A stretch of DNA of 64,000 bases from Phocaeicola abscessus CCUG 55929 (GCF_000312445.1 NZ_HE997183.1:390348-454347); one strand, 5' to 3'. Positions 1 to 9,317 are shown, counted from the first letter of the stretch. Notes: a model not told the origin generated them from the sequence alone. Translations and numbers: made by a program.

Positions 1-611
1 TGATTTTCACCGGGCTTGGAAATCGGTCCGGTAGCGACGGTCATCAGGTCGACCTGATCGGTTACGGACGACTTCACGGTGAAGTCCACATACGGCGTAC
101 CGCTGTACGTGGCAGGGGACAACTGTGCATCGTCCTCATAGGGGAACAGAGCGTAAAAGCTCAATGTGGCGGCATCTGTTGGCCAGTCCGTCGGCGTATA
201 CAGAGTACCGGAAAAATGTACTTTCGCATGATACAGAAAGTCAGGCGTAGTAGCGCCATTTTTAATAGCCGATATGCTGAAGTCGCCGTCGATGTTCGTC
301 TTGATTTCGGCGCGGGTAGAAGCATCGTGTCGTATGGGATTCACGCCATCGACGGTCGTCTCTCGCAGGCACACCTCCAGACCAGCCGTCTGTTGAAAAT
401 CGATTCGATGCATTTCGTAAACTTCGCTCGGCAAGGAGCGCGTCCCGATCTCAGGAGCGTCTTGTACGTCGGTCACGGTAAAGGCAAGTACGTTTTTCGT
501 ACCCTTACCACCTTCGTCAACGAGCTTCTCGTCCATACAGGCAGTAAAAGCCACGGAGCTCAGTAAGACGAGCACCGCAGCGGAATGGAGGAAAAATGTT
601 CTATTCATCAT
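1..611 (-). CDS. Fimbrillin-like lipoprotein (3' part beyond window)
   Basis: The reading frame is open from two ATG codons (609-611 and 606-608) to the left edge, so the C-terminal part lies outside the window. The start shows a lipoprotein signal: MMNRTFFLHS, a hydrophobic stretch, then FTAC with the lipidated Cys at residue 25. The mature part begins MDEKLVDEGG and continues with a threonine/serine-rich, beta-type sequence, including the segments TVDGVNPIRHDASTRAEI and ATLSFYALFPYEDD. This resembles the N-terminal domain of Bacteroidales FimA/Mfa1 fimbrillins and minor tip subunits, which are exported as lipoproteins, cleaved by an Arg-specific protease and polymerised on the surface. The small gene at 730-873 lies 118 bp upstream on the same strand. 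Family assignment rests on overall pattern; whether this is a shaft, anchor or tip subunit cannot be told from a partial protein. Confidence 0.7.
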   Translation of the reverse strand, partial: MMNRTFFLHSAAVLVLLSSVAFTACMDEKLVDEGGKGTKNVLAFTVTDVQDAPEIGTRSLPSEVYEMHRIDFQQTAGLEVCLRETTVDGVNPIRHDASTRAEIKTNIDGDFSISAIKNGATTPDFLYHAKVHFSGTLYTPTDWPTDAATLSFYALFPYEDDAQLSPATYSGTPYVDFTVKSSVTDQVDLMTVATGPISKPGEN

Positions 612-729
612 GTGGATACCTCATTCTCGCCACTTGAACAGGGACGAATATCGAGGATTTTGTTAACAGTGTTTGTTAATTCTTTTTTATGTCTCTTTTT
701 ACAGGAGAGTTTATTTCCTTTCGAGATAC

Positions 730-873
730 TTAGAAATCCAACTCCTCTTCGCCGTCGTCCCCGATGGGGCTGACGCCGGGAGTCATTCCGATACTGCTGG
801 CTGCAATCAAGCTTTGCAATTCCAGATCAATCACTTCGCACAAGGACGATTCATACTGTTCATTATTGTTCAT
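730..873 (-). CDS. 47-residue protein upstream of fimbrillin gene
   Basis: The ATG at 871-873 opens a 47-codon frame ending at TAA 730-732. The protein starts MNNNEQYESS, has a middle part LQSLIAASSIGM, and ends in an acidic tail, GDDGEEELDF. Small ORFs with a short hydrophobic middle and an acidic or Gly/Asp tail commonly accompany fimbrillin genes in Bacteroidales; their function is not established to my knowledge. It is co-oriented with the fimbrillin gene and probably shares its promoter, reading from the TACCTTTG box at 1082-1089. No signal peptide or known domain is visible. The pattern fit to fimbrial-locus small proteins is an inference from memory, not a search. Confidence 0.55.
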   Translation of the reverse strand: MNNNEQYESSLCEVIDLELQSLIAASSIGMTPGVSPIGDDGEEELDF

Positions 874-922
874 AAACTATTGTTTTAATCGATTTATACC
901 AAGTTCGAACCCAGGCGGCGTG

Positions 923-965
923 ACGCTACCGAGTAATTCGACGAGAGCTAAAATCCGTTTTTAAT
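923..965. repeat. Degenerate single copy of the 41-bp repeat of 11420-11730
   Basis: The stretch begins acgctaccgag and ends agctaaaatccgttttta. It lines up along its length with the array-A unit (acgctgccgag ... agataaaatctgtttta), including the TAAAAtccgTTTTA palindrome. A shorter second trace (ctgccgatccgatcagcgg) follows at 974-992. The repeat family is therefore dispersed and not confined to the array. Confidence 0.65.
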
Positions 966-1081
966 TTTAAATACTGCCGATCCGATCAGCGGAAAAGAAA
1001 GTCCTTTCGATTTACCGACAATCAGGGGAATTTTGTCAGTTTTTTTATACATTTTCTATCGATCTTCCGATTAAAATTTTG

Positions 1082-1089
1082 CAAAGGTA
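1082..1089 (-). promoter_or_regulatory. Probable -7 box (TACCTTTG) for the fimbrial genes
   Basis: On the minus strand this reads TACCTTTG, a perfect match to the Bacteroidales -7 consensus TAnnTTTG. No clear TTTG was found about 20 bp upstream. A transcript from here would carry about 200 nt of leader before the 47-codon ORF, and that leader contains a degenerate copy of the 41-bp repeat. Confidence 0.5.
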
Positions 1090-1679
1090 ATCATTTTTGA
1101 ATAAAATCATTCGAAATCTCAAAAAAAAAGATTCGTACATTCAAGAAGCAAATGAAATTATTAAATATCAATAAAAATACGGCTATATTGTTTTACAAAA
1201 TGTTTTTCGTATATTTCCTCTAAAAAAACTTCCTCTAATATCTTCCCAATCCCTCCTATGTACATGTATAGATAAATGAAGACAAAAAACAACTTCCAAC
1301 AACATTAGTTGTCAGCAACTTGTTCTCTATATTTTATTAATTTCCTCTACGAGCTTTAAAACTCACACCGGCATCCAAATCCTGCTGCAGTGTCAATCAG
1401 TTTGCATACCGACCCAAAACGGAAAAAATGTGTTTATGTCAATAATCAGGGCATAACAAGTTTGTACATAGGGCGAATAAAAACTGTTATAGAAGAAAAG
1501 AATACAGCAGTTAATGCCATTCCTTATTCTTCAAGAATTCAGTGAATTTATAAAAAACTTACGCACGACATTGACATGCGCTTTCTTTATTTCATGATAT
1601 TATATACCAGAGAGATACTGAAATTGAAAGTATTGTAAAGATAATCCCTTCATATACCTATTTTTTGCGATGAGACGAA
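1090..1679. other. AT-rich intergenic stretch, no gene seen
   Basis: No supported coding frame, tRNA or strong hairpin was found on either strand between the fimbrial promoter and the methyltransferase promoter. The sequence is strongly AT-rich with poly-A and poly-T runs. Confidence 0.6.
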
Positions 1680-1711
1680 TTTGAAAGATCGGCGAGGACT
1701 CCTTACTTTTG
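1680..1711 (+). promoter_or_regulatory. Canonical promoter TTTG-N20-TACTTTTG
   Basis: TTTG lies at 1680-1683 and TACTTTTG at 1704-1711, 20 bp apart. Both match the Bacteroidales consensus. The box decides the start of the next gene: a TTG at 1709 lies inside it, so translation must begin further on, at ATG 1733. Confidence 0.8.
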
Positions 1712-1732
1712 CGAAAATTAAAATTCAATCTT

Positions 1733-2524
1733 ATGAAAAATAAAGCAAAAGCCCGCTACGGAAACTGGATCTCCACCAACCTGATGATTTTGGTATGCAA
1801 TTGCCTCTTACTCTTTCTGATAGTACTCCTCTGCTTGATCGTCCTGACCCGTGGATGGTTATGGATTGCACTCGTCTCCGTACCAACCGCATGTATCCTA
1901 TTCCTTACCGCATACCTGTATCTCCTTCGAAGAGCTTTCTCCTTCGAGGGAGGGGGAATGATGGGCGTCATTCATCAGTTTCTCGTAGATCACCTGAATT
2001 GGGACGGCAAGGGGAAATTGCTCGAAGTAGGTTGCGGTTCGGCGGCGCTCACCATTCGTTGCGCAAAGAAATTCAAGGATGCCAAATGCTATGGTATAGA
2101 TTATTGGGGGGCGATATGGAATTACGGACAAGCACTGTGCGAGTCGAATGCCAAGGTCGAAGGAGTGGACGAACGGTGTTTCTTTTCGAAAGGAGATGCC
2201 AACCACCTCGCTTTTGAAGACGAGACCTTCGATGCGGTAGTCAGCAATTTCGTATACCACGAGGTACGGAACAATCCGGACAAATACTCTTTAATACGTG
2301 AAACTTTACGAGTATTGAAAAAAGGTGGATCGTTCTCCTTGCTGGATCTCTTCGGGCAGAAATCCATCTACGGAGATTTTCCCGCATTTGTAGAAACATT
2401 GAAAAGAGAAGGTATCACAAAGATCCATTATCTCGCATACAGTGAGAAAAGAATGCCTCTTCCCCGCTGGATGAAGATTCCGGGAATACTCTCCGGCGTA
2501 GGCCTGATCTACGGCATAAAGTGA
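1733..2524 (+). CDS. Membrane-anchored class I SAM methyltransferase
   Basis: A 263-residue protein with two hydrophobic helices at about residues 17-39 and 43-65, followed by a Rossmann-type methyltransferase domain. SAM-binding motif I is LLEVGCGSA (residues 96-104); the next acidic residue is in CYGIDYWG, and EDETFDAVVSNFVYHEV is the usual post-motif segment. It probably methylates a small molecule or lipid at the cytoplasmic face of the membrane; the substrate cannot be read from the sequence. The ATG at 1733 is chosen because the in-frame TTG at 1709 lies inside the -7 box. The gene stands alone and converges on ung with only 7 bp between the stops. Confidence 0.8.
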   Translation: MKNKAKARYGNWISTNLMILVCNCLLLFLIVLLCLIVLTRGWLWIALVSVPTACILFLTAYLYLLRRAFSFEGGGMMGVIHQFLVDHLNWDGKGKLLEVGCGSAALTIRCAKKFKDAKCYGIDYWGAIWNYGQALCESNAKVEGVDERCFFSKGDANHLAFEDETFDAVVSNFVYHEVRNNPDKYSLIRETLRVLKKGGSFSLLDLFGQKSIYGDFPAFVETLKREGITKIHYLAYSEKRMPLPRWMKIPGILSGVGLIYGIK

Positions 2525-2531
2525 GGATCGC

Positions 2532-3194
2532 TCACCACGCTATCGGCGTTTCCCCGTGAGCCGTCAAGTAGTCGTTCGTCCGGCTGAAATGTTTATTGCC
2601 GAAGAATCCGTGAGAAGCAGACAAGGGAGATGGGTGCGCAGAGGTAAGCACCAGGTGCCTGTTACGGTCGATAAAGGCTCCTTTCTTTTGAGCGTAAGCC
2701 CCCCAAAGGATGAAAACCAAATGTTCGCGTTGTTCTGCCAATGCACGGATGGCTGCATCGGTGAACTCTTCCCATCCTTTCCCCTGATGCGAGCCTGCCC
2801 GATGAGCACGAACTGTCAACGTGGCATTCAACAATAAAACGCCCTGTTTTGCCCAATGGGTCAAGTTTCCGGTAGAGAGAACGGCCTCCCCCAAATCGGC
2901 CTGTATTTCTTTGAAGATATTCTGCAACGAAGGCGGATACGGGATACCGTCATTGACAGAGAAGCACAGACCGACCGCCTGTCCGGGCTCATGATAGGGA
3001 TCTTGCCCGATAAGCACCACCTTTACCTGATCGAAAGGGCAAAGATTAAAAGCGTTGAATATCAACTTTCCCGGAGGGTAACAAGTCGTAGCACGATATT
3101 CCCCACGGACGAATTCTGTCAGTCGCAGAAAATACGGCTTCTCAAATTCCGGCGACAAGACCTGTCGCCACGTAGATTCGATTTGCACATTCAT
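2532..3194 (-). CDS. ung: Uracil-DNA glycosylase, family 1
   Basis: This enzyme removes uracil from DNA by cleaving the N-glycosidic bond, starting base-excision repair in the cytoplasm. The 220-residue length is normal for family 1. The water-activating motif GQDPYHEP is at residues 63-70, with catalytic Asp65, and the minor-groove/leaving-group motif HPSPLSAS is at 187-194, with His187. Uracil-pocket residues lie in GLCFSV and LLLNATLTV. The start lies 12 bp after the stop of the lptD-like gene, so the two are probably cotranscribed. Confidence 0.97.
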   Translation of the reverse strand: MNVQIESTWRQVLSPEFEKPYFLRLTEFVRGEYRATTCYPPGKLIFNAFNLCPFDQVKVVLIGQDPYHEPGQAVGLCFSVNDGIPYPPSLQNIFKEIQADLGEAVLSTGNLTHWAKQGVLLLNATLTVRAHRAGSHQGKGWEEFTDAAIRALAEQREHLVFILWGAYAQKKGAFIDRNRHLVLTSAHPSPLSASHGFFGNKHFSRTNDYLTAHGETPIAW

Positions 3195-3206
3195 ATTGTC
3201 AACATT

Positions 3207-5927
3207 TTAATACCATGTAATCGATGAGCCCGTATTACTCCGCTGATCCCATTTCAAAGCGTCGGTCAACATGCTCGCATTCGCTCGGATACTGAAGTTG
3301 TACGAGGTGAACTGCCCGAACACCAAGCCGCAACTCATACTGAAGCAATGCAGGTCGCGGGAAATATTGACCGTACTCATCGAGATCGTCTTTTCATTGA
3401 AATCGTATCCCGAAGAGAAGTTGATATTCCAACGGCTCCCCAATTTCAAATTTCCCGAAGCATTGACCGAGTGAGTGATCGCATAGGGATAACGCATGCT
3501 CTTAATATTGATCTTCTTCGATCGATCTTCCCGAATGCTGTAACTGTAGCTCAAACTCAACGACCACGGCATCTTGAAGGCCAAATACCCGTCCGGATCC
3601 AATTTCGCATCTTCCTGTTTCCTGGTAGCGTTTTTTTTATCCTCTTCGTTTTCGTTTCGGTTCTCGTCTTCTCGGTCTGTGTTCTCTTGCTCGTTCTTCT
3701 CTTCTTTTTTCTTATCTTTCTCTTTCCCGAACCAATTTTTCCACGTATCGTTATTGAAAGTATAGGAGAACGAACCGCTATATCCCTGGAAACGGCCGAA
3801 TCGACCGTACGACCATTCCGTACGGTCACCTACCACCACATTACCATTCTTATCGAATTGATAAGCATACGTGGCAAAAGAAGCGTTCATCGTAAAGGTG
3901 TAACTTTTCGACAATTTCAGGCGGATATTGGTGCTCAAATCGCTCCAAGGGCGTACGGTCGCCGCCGTATTGTACGAGATATTCGCCGAGAGCTGATCGA
4001 TCAGGCTCACCTTCTTGATACCCGTAGTATCTTTGTCCGATTTGATCTTCATTTCCACATTATTATCGACGGTAAACGTTATCGCCCCCTGTTTTCCTTT
4101 ACCGGGAGGAGAAAATGTCTGTCCGGCGAAAGGAGAATATTCCACCGTATGTACTTCTCCATCCGGATCGGTATACTGATAGGTCTTCCAATAACCGTAC
4201 CGTTCCGCACCGAAATCAGGTGCATAACTGAAGCTGACGGACGGAGTGAACACGTGCCGGATCATTTGCACCTTATCGCCGAACATCTTCCACGGTTTGA
4301 AGAACCCGTACAGCTTGGTATTTACCGACACATTCATATTATAATTATATACGCGGCTGAAACCGTTGATCGTATCGCGTTTTGTATGGTTGGAAGCCAG
4401 GGGATCGTAATGCTGTTCCACCTTCCGAGTATACCACCGTTCCGTATAATTAAAAGTAGGCACGAAATTGATATATTTGAAAAGGGTGAACGTAGCGCTG
4501 ATAGGAATTTTGTGCTGCATGCCGTTTTTCCAATCCTTCAATCCCTGCTTGAAGATCAGGTTGTCCTTCGTATTGATACTGTTCGTCAACTGGCCGGTAT
4601 ATTGCAAGGAAATCTTCTCGTACCAACGTTCCTCGCCGGCGGCTTTCTTTCGTTTGAACGGATAGATGCGATTCAACGTGATATTCAAGTCGGGCAAAGT
4701 CACACTCAACGATGAATCTCTCGTATTTTGGGTGATATTGAACGTACCCGAGAAATTCAATCCGAGACTGGGGATCGTTCTGGAATAGTTCACGGAAGAC
4801 GCCTTCGTATTGTTCGAATACATGGAAGGATTATACAAACTGCTCAGGCTACGACGATCATAGCTGCTTGTCGAGAAATTTACGTTGGCCGAGAACGTAC
4901 TGTTCGGATTCGCTTTGCTGTCTTGCCGATGAGCCCAGGAGAGTTTGAAATCTTTCGTCACCTGATAATCGGGAAGGTTCTTTTCTCCGGTCTTCGTCAC
5001 CAAATAACTGGCATTGAACGACCCCGAATACCTGTAGCGTTTATTATAATTAGATTGCGTCGTCAATCCCCACGAGCCTTTGGTAAAGATTTCGCCCAAC
5101 AGTTTCAGGTCGACCCGATCGTTAATAGCGAAGTAATATCCTCCATCTTTCAAATAAAAGCCCCGATTCGTCTCATCGCCATAAGAAGGCATGATAAAAC
5201 CCGAAGAATAACTGCTATTGAAAGGGAAGAAGCCGAAAGGAACGGCGATGGGCAAGGGCACGTCTTCGACCACAAGCTGAGCCGGTCCGAACACCGCATT
5301 TTTCTTCGGTCGGACTTTTGCCATGGACAGTCTCAAATAGAAATGCGGGTGATCGTGATTCTCGCAAGTGGTATATCTACCATGGCTCATGAAGAGTTCG
5401 TCGTTCGATCCTTTCTTGGTAGCCTCGCTCGTAATGTATCCCTCGCCTTGTTGCGTGGTAATATCGTTGATAAAACCCTTTTTCGACTTGAAGTTATACC
5501 GCATGATTTTCGATTCATACTGGTCGTCGCCGTCTTTAAACACCGGAGTTCCCGCTTCCACTCCCGTACTGTCCTTCACCCCGCAGGCATAAACCGAACT
5601 GCTGTCTACATTCATCGTGATAATATCGGAGGTAAGTTCTATCCGCTGATACTTCACCTTGCCCTGCCCGAATAGATGGGCCAATCCGTTTTCGAACACG
5701 ATGGAGTCGGAGGCTTCGTAATCCACGGGAGCTTCAAGAGGCGTCTTATCTTTCTTAATCGTATCCGTCGCCAACGAATCCGTCCGAAGGGAATCCATCC
5801 GCACAGCGTCGGCGGCCTCTCCCGTCCTACGCCTTCGACTTCGTTGAGCCTCCGCGCTAAGAGAACACATCAGCAATAAGACAAGGAATAAATACGGGGT
5901 ATATCTATTTAATTTGAATGACGCCAT
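3207..5927 (-). CDS. lptD: LptD/OstA-like outer-membrane LPS assembly protein
   Basis: A 906-residue protein with a signal peptide (MASFKLNRYTPYLFLVLLLM ... SAEAQ). It has an OstA-type N-terminal beta-jellyroll (about residues 60-220, with segments such as LAHLFGQGKVKYQRIELTSD) and a long C-terminal beta-barrel rich in aromatic strands ending at ITWY. LptD inserts lipopolysaccharide into the outer leaflet together with LptE. Bacteroidota homologues are divergent and usually annotated as putative LPS assembly proteins. A strongly charged Lys/Glu/Asn run interrupts the barrel (DNA about 3600-3725) and is probably an external or periplasmic loop. The frame extends upstream to a TTG at 5960, but that codon lies inside the -7 box, so ATG 5927 is preferred. 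Confidence 0.8.
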   Translation of the reverse strand: MASFKLNRYTPYLFLVLLLMCSLSAEAQRSRRRRTGEAADAVRMDSLRTDSLATDTIKKDKTPLEAPVDYEASDSIVFENGLAHLFGQGKVKYQRIELTSDIITMNVDSSSVYACGVKDSTGVEAGTPVFKDGDDQYESKIMRYNFKSKKGFINDITTQQGEGYITSEATKKGSNDELFMSHGRYTTCENHDHPHFYLRLSMAKVRPKKNAVFGPAQLVVEDVPLPIAVPFGFFPFNSSYSSGFIMPSYGDETNRGFYLKDGGYYFAINDRVDLKLLGEIFTKGSWGLTTQSNYNKRYRYSGSFNASYLVTKTGEKNLPDYQVTKDFKLSWAHRQDSKANPNSTFSANVNFSTSSYDRRSLSSLYNPSMYSNNTKASSVNYSRTIPSLGLNFSGTFNITQNTRDSSLSVTLPDLNITLNRIYPFKRKKAAGEERWYEKISLQYTGQLTNSINTKDNLIFKQGLKDWKNGMQHKIPISATFTLFKYINFVPTFNYTERWYTRKVEQHYDPLASNHTKRDTINGFSRVYNYNMNVSVNTKLYGFFKPWKMFGDKVQMIRHVFTPSVSFSYAPDFGAERYGYWKTYQYTDPDGEVHTVEYSPFAGQTFSPPGKGKQGAITFTVDNNVEMKIKSDKDTTGIKKVSLIDQLSANISYNTAATVRPWSDLSTNIRLKLSKSYTFTMNASFATYAYQFDKNGNVVVGDRTEWSYGRFGRFQGYSGSFSYTFNNDTWKNWFGKEKDKKKEEKNEQENTDREDENRNENEEDKKNATRKQEDAKLDPDGYLAFKMPWSLSLSYSYSIREDRSKKINIKSMRYPYAITHSVNASGNLKLGSRWNINFSSGYDFNEKTISMSTVNISRDLHCFSMSCGLVFGQFTSYNFSIRANASMLTDALKWDQRSNTGSSITWY

Positions 5928-5957
5928 TCGCAAACAGTTTACACTTCGTTTGATCGA

Positions 5958-5965
5958 CAAAATTA
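5958..5965 (-). promoter_or_regulatory. -7 box TAATTTTG of the lptD-like gene
   Basis: The minus strand reads TAATTTTG, with TTTA (a near match to TTTG) 18 bp upstream. It gives a leader of about 24 nt to ATG 5927 and rules out the upstream TTG at 5960 as the start. Confidence 0.6.
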
Positions 5966-6020
5966 AGCATATTCCGTCAATTATAAAGAATCGGCCTCAG
6001 ATTTAATTTATTTTATCGAC

Positions 6021-6557
6021 TTACAAGAAACATTCGCACCATTTTTTAAAACGGGCGATTCCCTCCTCTCCGAACTTGGCAAGGCTTTCGATCGCTTCTT
6101 CTACCGTCTTTTCCTTGTCCAATTTCGTTTTCGAAAAAAATTTATCGGCAAAGCATATCACTTGTTCCTCCAACGAGACAGGCAACATGTCTCGGTGAGG
6201 AAGAGGCAAGTGCCGCTCGATGATCTGTCGGACGGAAATGCCGGTACCGGTATGCCGCTCGCAAACCCAAGCATGCCGAGGATAACCCTCTTTGCGAAGC
6301 AGCTCCGCACCGAGATAACCGTGACAAATATACGGATAAGTGCCGACACAGAAAATGCCGTCGGCATCGCAAAGAAAGATGCCTATATCGTGCAACATGG
6401 CCGCCTCCTCGATAAATACGGCATCGAGATGTAGTTCGGGATGCTTCTCGGAGATACTCAACGCTTTATCGGTCACCGACCGGCTGTGAGTCAACAGAAT
6501 ATGTTTCAACTCATCATCTTTCGGGTAATATTTATCAATTATTGCCAACGCATTCAT
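6021..6557 (-). CDS. HD-domain (HDIG) hydrolase
   Basis: A 178-residue cytoplasmic protein of the HD metal-dependent phosphohydrolase superfamily. Likely ligands are His24 (LLTHSRSV), the His-Asp pair of LHDIGIF (residues 55-61), and His residues in ICHGYLGAELL and CERHTGTG. The size and CERHTGTGISVRQI region resemble the family annotated as HD proteins acting on nucleotides or phosphoester metabolites; the substrate is unknown. It lies upstream of the lptD-like gene, which has its own promoter in the gap between them. Confidence 0.8.
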   Translation of the reverse strand: MNALAIIDKYYPKDDELKHILLTHSRSVTDKALSISEKHPELHLDAVFIEEAAMLHDIGIFLCDADGIFCVGTYPYICHGYLGAELLRKEGYPRHAWVCERHTGTGISVRQIIERHLPLPHRDMLPVSLEEQVICFADKFFSKTKLDKEKTVEEAIESLAKFGEEGIARFKKWCECFL

Positions 6558-6665
6558 CTATTTCGCTATTTGTCTGCAATATTACGGAAATTATCATGAA
6601 TGCCGATAGGAGTAACTGATTATTTCCCATTTTTACGAATATTGTTAAACTTTCACCGATCCTTG

Positions 6666-6697
6666 TTTGGCAAATCCGTGGACTATATTTATCTTTA
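6666..6697 (+). promoter_or_regulatory. Promoter TTTG-N20-TATCTTTA
   Basis: TTTG is at 6666-6669 and TATCTTTA at 6690-6697, spaced by 20 bp. The last base differs from the TAnnTTTG consensus. It is placed to drive the glycosyltransferase/DUF4922 gene, with a leader of about 20 nt. Confidence 0.55.
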
Positions 6698-6725
6698 CCT
6701 GAAATTAAAATGTTGAAATCGAATC

Positions 6726-9317
6726 ATGATAGACTGTTTTATTCCTTTCAACGATGCTCGAACCGCAATAAACTCGATAAGTTTATTACAAGCATGCCCA
6801 TTGGTGAAAAACATCCACCTGATGTACCGCGGGGCAGAACCCGTCACAAAACTCCCGCCCCGCTGCTATTGGTTGAAAATCGACCGCCTGACAAGCAGCG
6901 ATGCCATACAGACCATCAGCTATGCAGCCCAATCCTCCCACCTGTTGCTGCGTTTGAAGTCAACTCCTTTCGAGCTATCCTATAAGGCATTGGAACGCAT
7001 GATTCAGTTCCTGGAAGACCCTATGGCCGGGTTAGCCTATTCCAACTTTTATGAATGGAAAGACGGTAAAAAACAAAAGCATCCAGTTATCGACTATCAA
7101 GCGGGAAGCGTGCGGGATGACTTCGATTTCGGTTCTTTGCTAATGTTCAACACGATCCAATTCAAAGCTGCCAGTTATACCTGCTTTGAAATCGGCGATA
7201 CCTTCAATTACGCAGGGCTCTACATGGTCAGACTTTTCTTAAGCATAAACGCCCGTATCATCCATATCGACGAATACCTGTATACAGAAACCGAGAAAGG
7301 CTTACGCGAGTCCGGCGAAAAGCAATTCGACTATGTGGATCCGCGGAATCGGGAAGCCCAACAAGAGATGGAAGAAGCCTTTACTTCCTATTTGGAAGAT
7401 TTCGGGGCACATCTCTTGCCCGTCAAGCAAAAGATAGACGTGTCGAAAGCCGATTTCGACTATACGGCCTCTGTCGTCATCCCGGTTCGGAACCGCGTCC
7501 GTACCATTGAAGACGCTATCCGTTCCGCCCTGAATCAAAAGACTAAATTCAAGTATAATATCCTCGTCGTCGACAATCATTCCGACGACGGAACCACAGC
7601 TGTCATAGAACGATATAAAGATAACCCGACGGTGATTCATCTGCAGCCGGAAAGAACGGACTTAGGCATCGGAGGTTGTTGGGATCTCGCCGTCAACCAT
7701 CCTTCCTGCGGACGCTTCGCCGTTCAATTGGACAGCGACGACCTTTACAGCGGCCCTTCGACCTTACAACGGATCATCGATAAATTTCAGAAAGGACATT
7801 ACGGAATGGTGATCGGCTCTTACCGGATGACGGACTTCGATTTGAATACGTTGCCTCCCGGAATAATCGCCCATAGAGAATGGACGGATCAGAACGGGCA
7901 CAACAACGCTCTTCGCATAAACGGTTTCGGGGCGCCGCGCGCATTCTACACGCCTCTTCTCAGAAAAATAGGATTCCCCAATGTCAGTTACGGAGAAGAT
8001 TATGCCGTCTGTCTGGCGATTTCGCGCAGTTACCCCATCGGACGAATCTATGCCCCCATTTACCTGTGCCGCCGATGGGAAGGGAATTCCGATGCCGTAC
8101 TCAGCATCGAGCAAATCAATGCAAACAATACGTTTAAAGACAACATTCGCACCCGAGAACTGTTCATCAGAAAAGCCGTCGTACGCCGGAAAACACTGAT
8201 CGCAAGCGACGAATACGGATTGATCGATCAGGAGAAACTCGAAAATAAACTGCAAAAATTCATTGATCGACAATTGAAAAACTGGACTTTGGCAGGCACA
8301 AATCATGCGGCATTGAAAAAAGAGGTACTGACCGATGTCATGAACATAAACGACGTCGAAATATCCATACAGTTCAACCCGGCCAGAATGATTTCGACCG
8401 GCGCTAAGATCGACAAGGAAAGCATTTGTAAACGTCCCTGCTTCCTTTGCAAAGAGAACCGACCGCACGAACAGAAGACATTCGACAGTTTTGAGGATTA
8501 CGACATCCTCGTGAACCCTTATCCCGTTCTTCCCAACCACCTGACCATCCCCTTTACCGAACACGAACCGCAGATGGTCACCGAACCTATCGAAGCGTTC
8601 ATAAAGCAATTCATGATGATCCCGCATTCGTACGCCATCTTTTACAACGGCGCACTTTGCGGTGCCTCCGCCCCCGATCATCTGCATTATCAGGCCGCAC
8701 CTCTCAAATACATACCGCTGATAACGTTCTATAACAGCAAGCTCTGCGAGAAGGTTCCAATAGACAGAATGGAAGAAAAATTCAAATTCGAGGAAAGAGA
8801 CACCGATTATTTGGAAGCGAACCTCTACAAGGTAAACCATTATCTCTGCCCCCTGTTCAGTTTGGAAACAAATATCGACATCAGATCCCTCTCCATGATA
8901 CAAAAGCTATTGCACAACCTGCCGAAACACGCAGGCGAAGCAGAACCCCGATTCAATATGATAGCATGGCGAACGGTAGAGATGCTGACCATCATCATTA
9001 TTCCCCGAAACAAACACCGTCCGGACTGTTATAATGCAAAAGGCGACAAACAACTGTTGATCAGTCCGGGCGCTTTGGACATGGCCGGCATCCTCGTCGC
9101 TGCCCGAAAAGAAGATTTCGATAAGATCGATGAAAAGCAGATCCTGCAGATCTTCCACGAATGCGGTTTGTCGGAACAAGAGACGGAAGAGGTGATCCGA
9201 CGCTACGAAGCAGACGATCAAGATTACGAGAAGAAGGACGACGAAGAAGAAGAGGACGCGGATTTATTAGACAGCTACAAATATTGGAGGAATACGGATA
9301 ACGAACTGCTAAATTGA
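6726..9317 (+). CDS. Glycosyltransferase family 2 fused to DUF4922 (HIT-like) domain
   Basis: An 863-residue soluble multidomain protein. Residues 1-230 look like a divergent GT-A fold. Residues about 249-480 are a clear family 2 glycosyltransferase: SVVIPVRNRVRTIEDAI, VVDNHSDDGT and the metal/nucleotide motif LDSDDL (335-340). The C-terminal part (about 540-810) is DUF4922, related to GDP-L-galactose phosphorylase and HIT proteins. It has a Cys pair in RPCFLCKENRP and the HIT-like PDHLHYQAAP. The tail is an acidic run of Asp and Glu. DUF4922 proteins of this form are common in Bacteroidales and not characterised to my knowledge. A nucleotidyl-transfer step coupled to glycosyl transfer is an inference. 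The stop overlaps the beginning of the SpoIID-type gene. Confidence 0.75.
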   Translation: MIDCFIPFNDARTAINSISLLQACPLVKNIHLMYRGAEPVTKLPPRCYWLKIDRLTSSDAIQTISYAAQSSHLLLRLKSTPFELSYKALERMIQFLEDPMAGLAYSNFYEWKDGKKQKHPVIDYQAGSVRDDFDFGSLLMFNTIQFKAASYTCFEIGDTFNYAGLYMVRLFLSINARIIHIDEYLYTETEKGLRESGEKQFDYVDPRNREAQQEMEEAFTSYLEDFGAHLLPVKQKIDVSKADFDYTASVVIPVRNRVRTIEDAIRSALNQKTKFKYNILVVDNHSDDGTTAVIERYKDNPTVIHLQPERTDLGIGGCWDLAVNHPSCGRFAVQLDSDDLYSGPSTLQRIIDKFQKGHYGMVIGSYRMTDFDLNTLPPGIIAHREWTDQNGHNNALRINGFGAPRAFYTPLLRKIGFPNVSYGEDYAVCLAISRSYPIGRIYAPIYLCRRWEGNSDAVLSIEQINANNTFKDNIRTRELFIRKAVVRRKTLIASDEYGLIDQEKLENKLQKFIDRQLKNWTLAGTNHAALKKEVLTDVMNINDVEISIQFNPARMISTGAKIDKESICKRPCFLCKENRPHEQKTFDSFEDYDILVNPYPVLPNHLTIPFTEHEPQMVTEPIEAFIKQFMMIPHSYAIFYNGALCGASAPDHLHYQAAPLKYIPLITFYNSKLCEKVPIDRMEEKFKFEERDTDYLEANLYKVNHYLCPLFSLETNIDIRSLSMIQKLLHNLPKHAGEAEPRFNMIAWRTVEMLTIIIIPRNKHRPDCYNAKGDKQLLISPGALDMAGILVAARKEDFDKIDEKQILQIFHECGLSEQETEEVIRRYEADDQDYEKKDDEEEEDADLLDSYKYWRNTDNELLN

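Noticed and set aside
895..935. tRNA T-arm-like sequence gttcgaaccc
   Set aside because: The flanking bases do not form a T-stem or acceptor stem and no anticodon arm is present.
3348..4715. Long plus-strand frame (455 codons) inside the lptD-like gene
   Set aside because: It is antisense to a well-supported gene, its product is an Ile/Arg/Phe-rich sequence with no domain, and there is no promoter box before it.
7764..8903. Minus-strand frame of 379 codons inside the GT/DUF4922 gene
   Set aside because: Shadow of the coding strand; no recognisable protein pattern.
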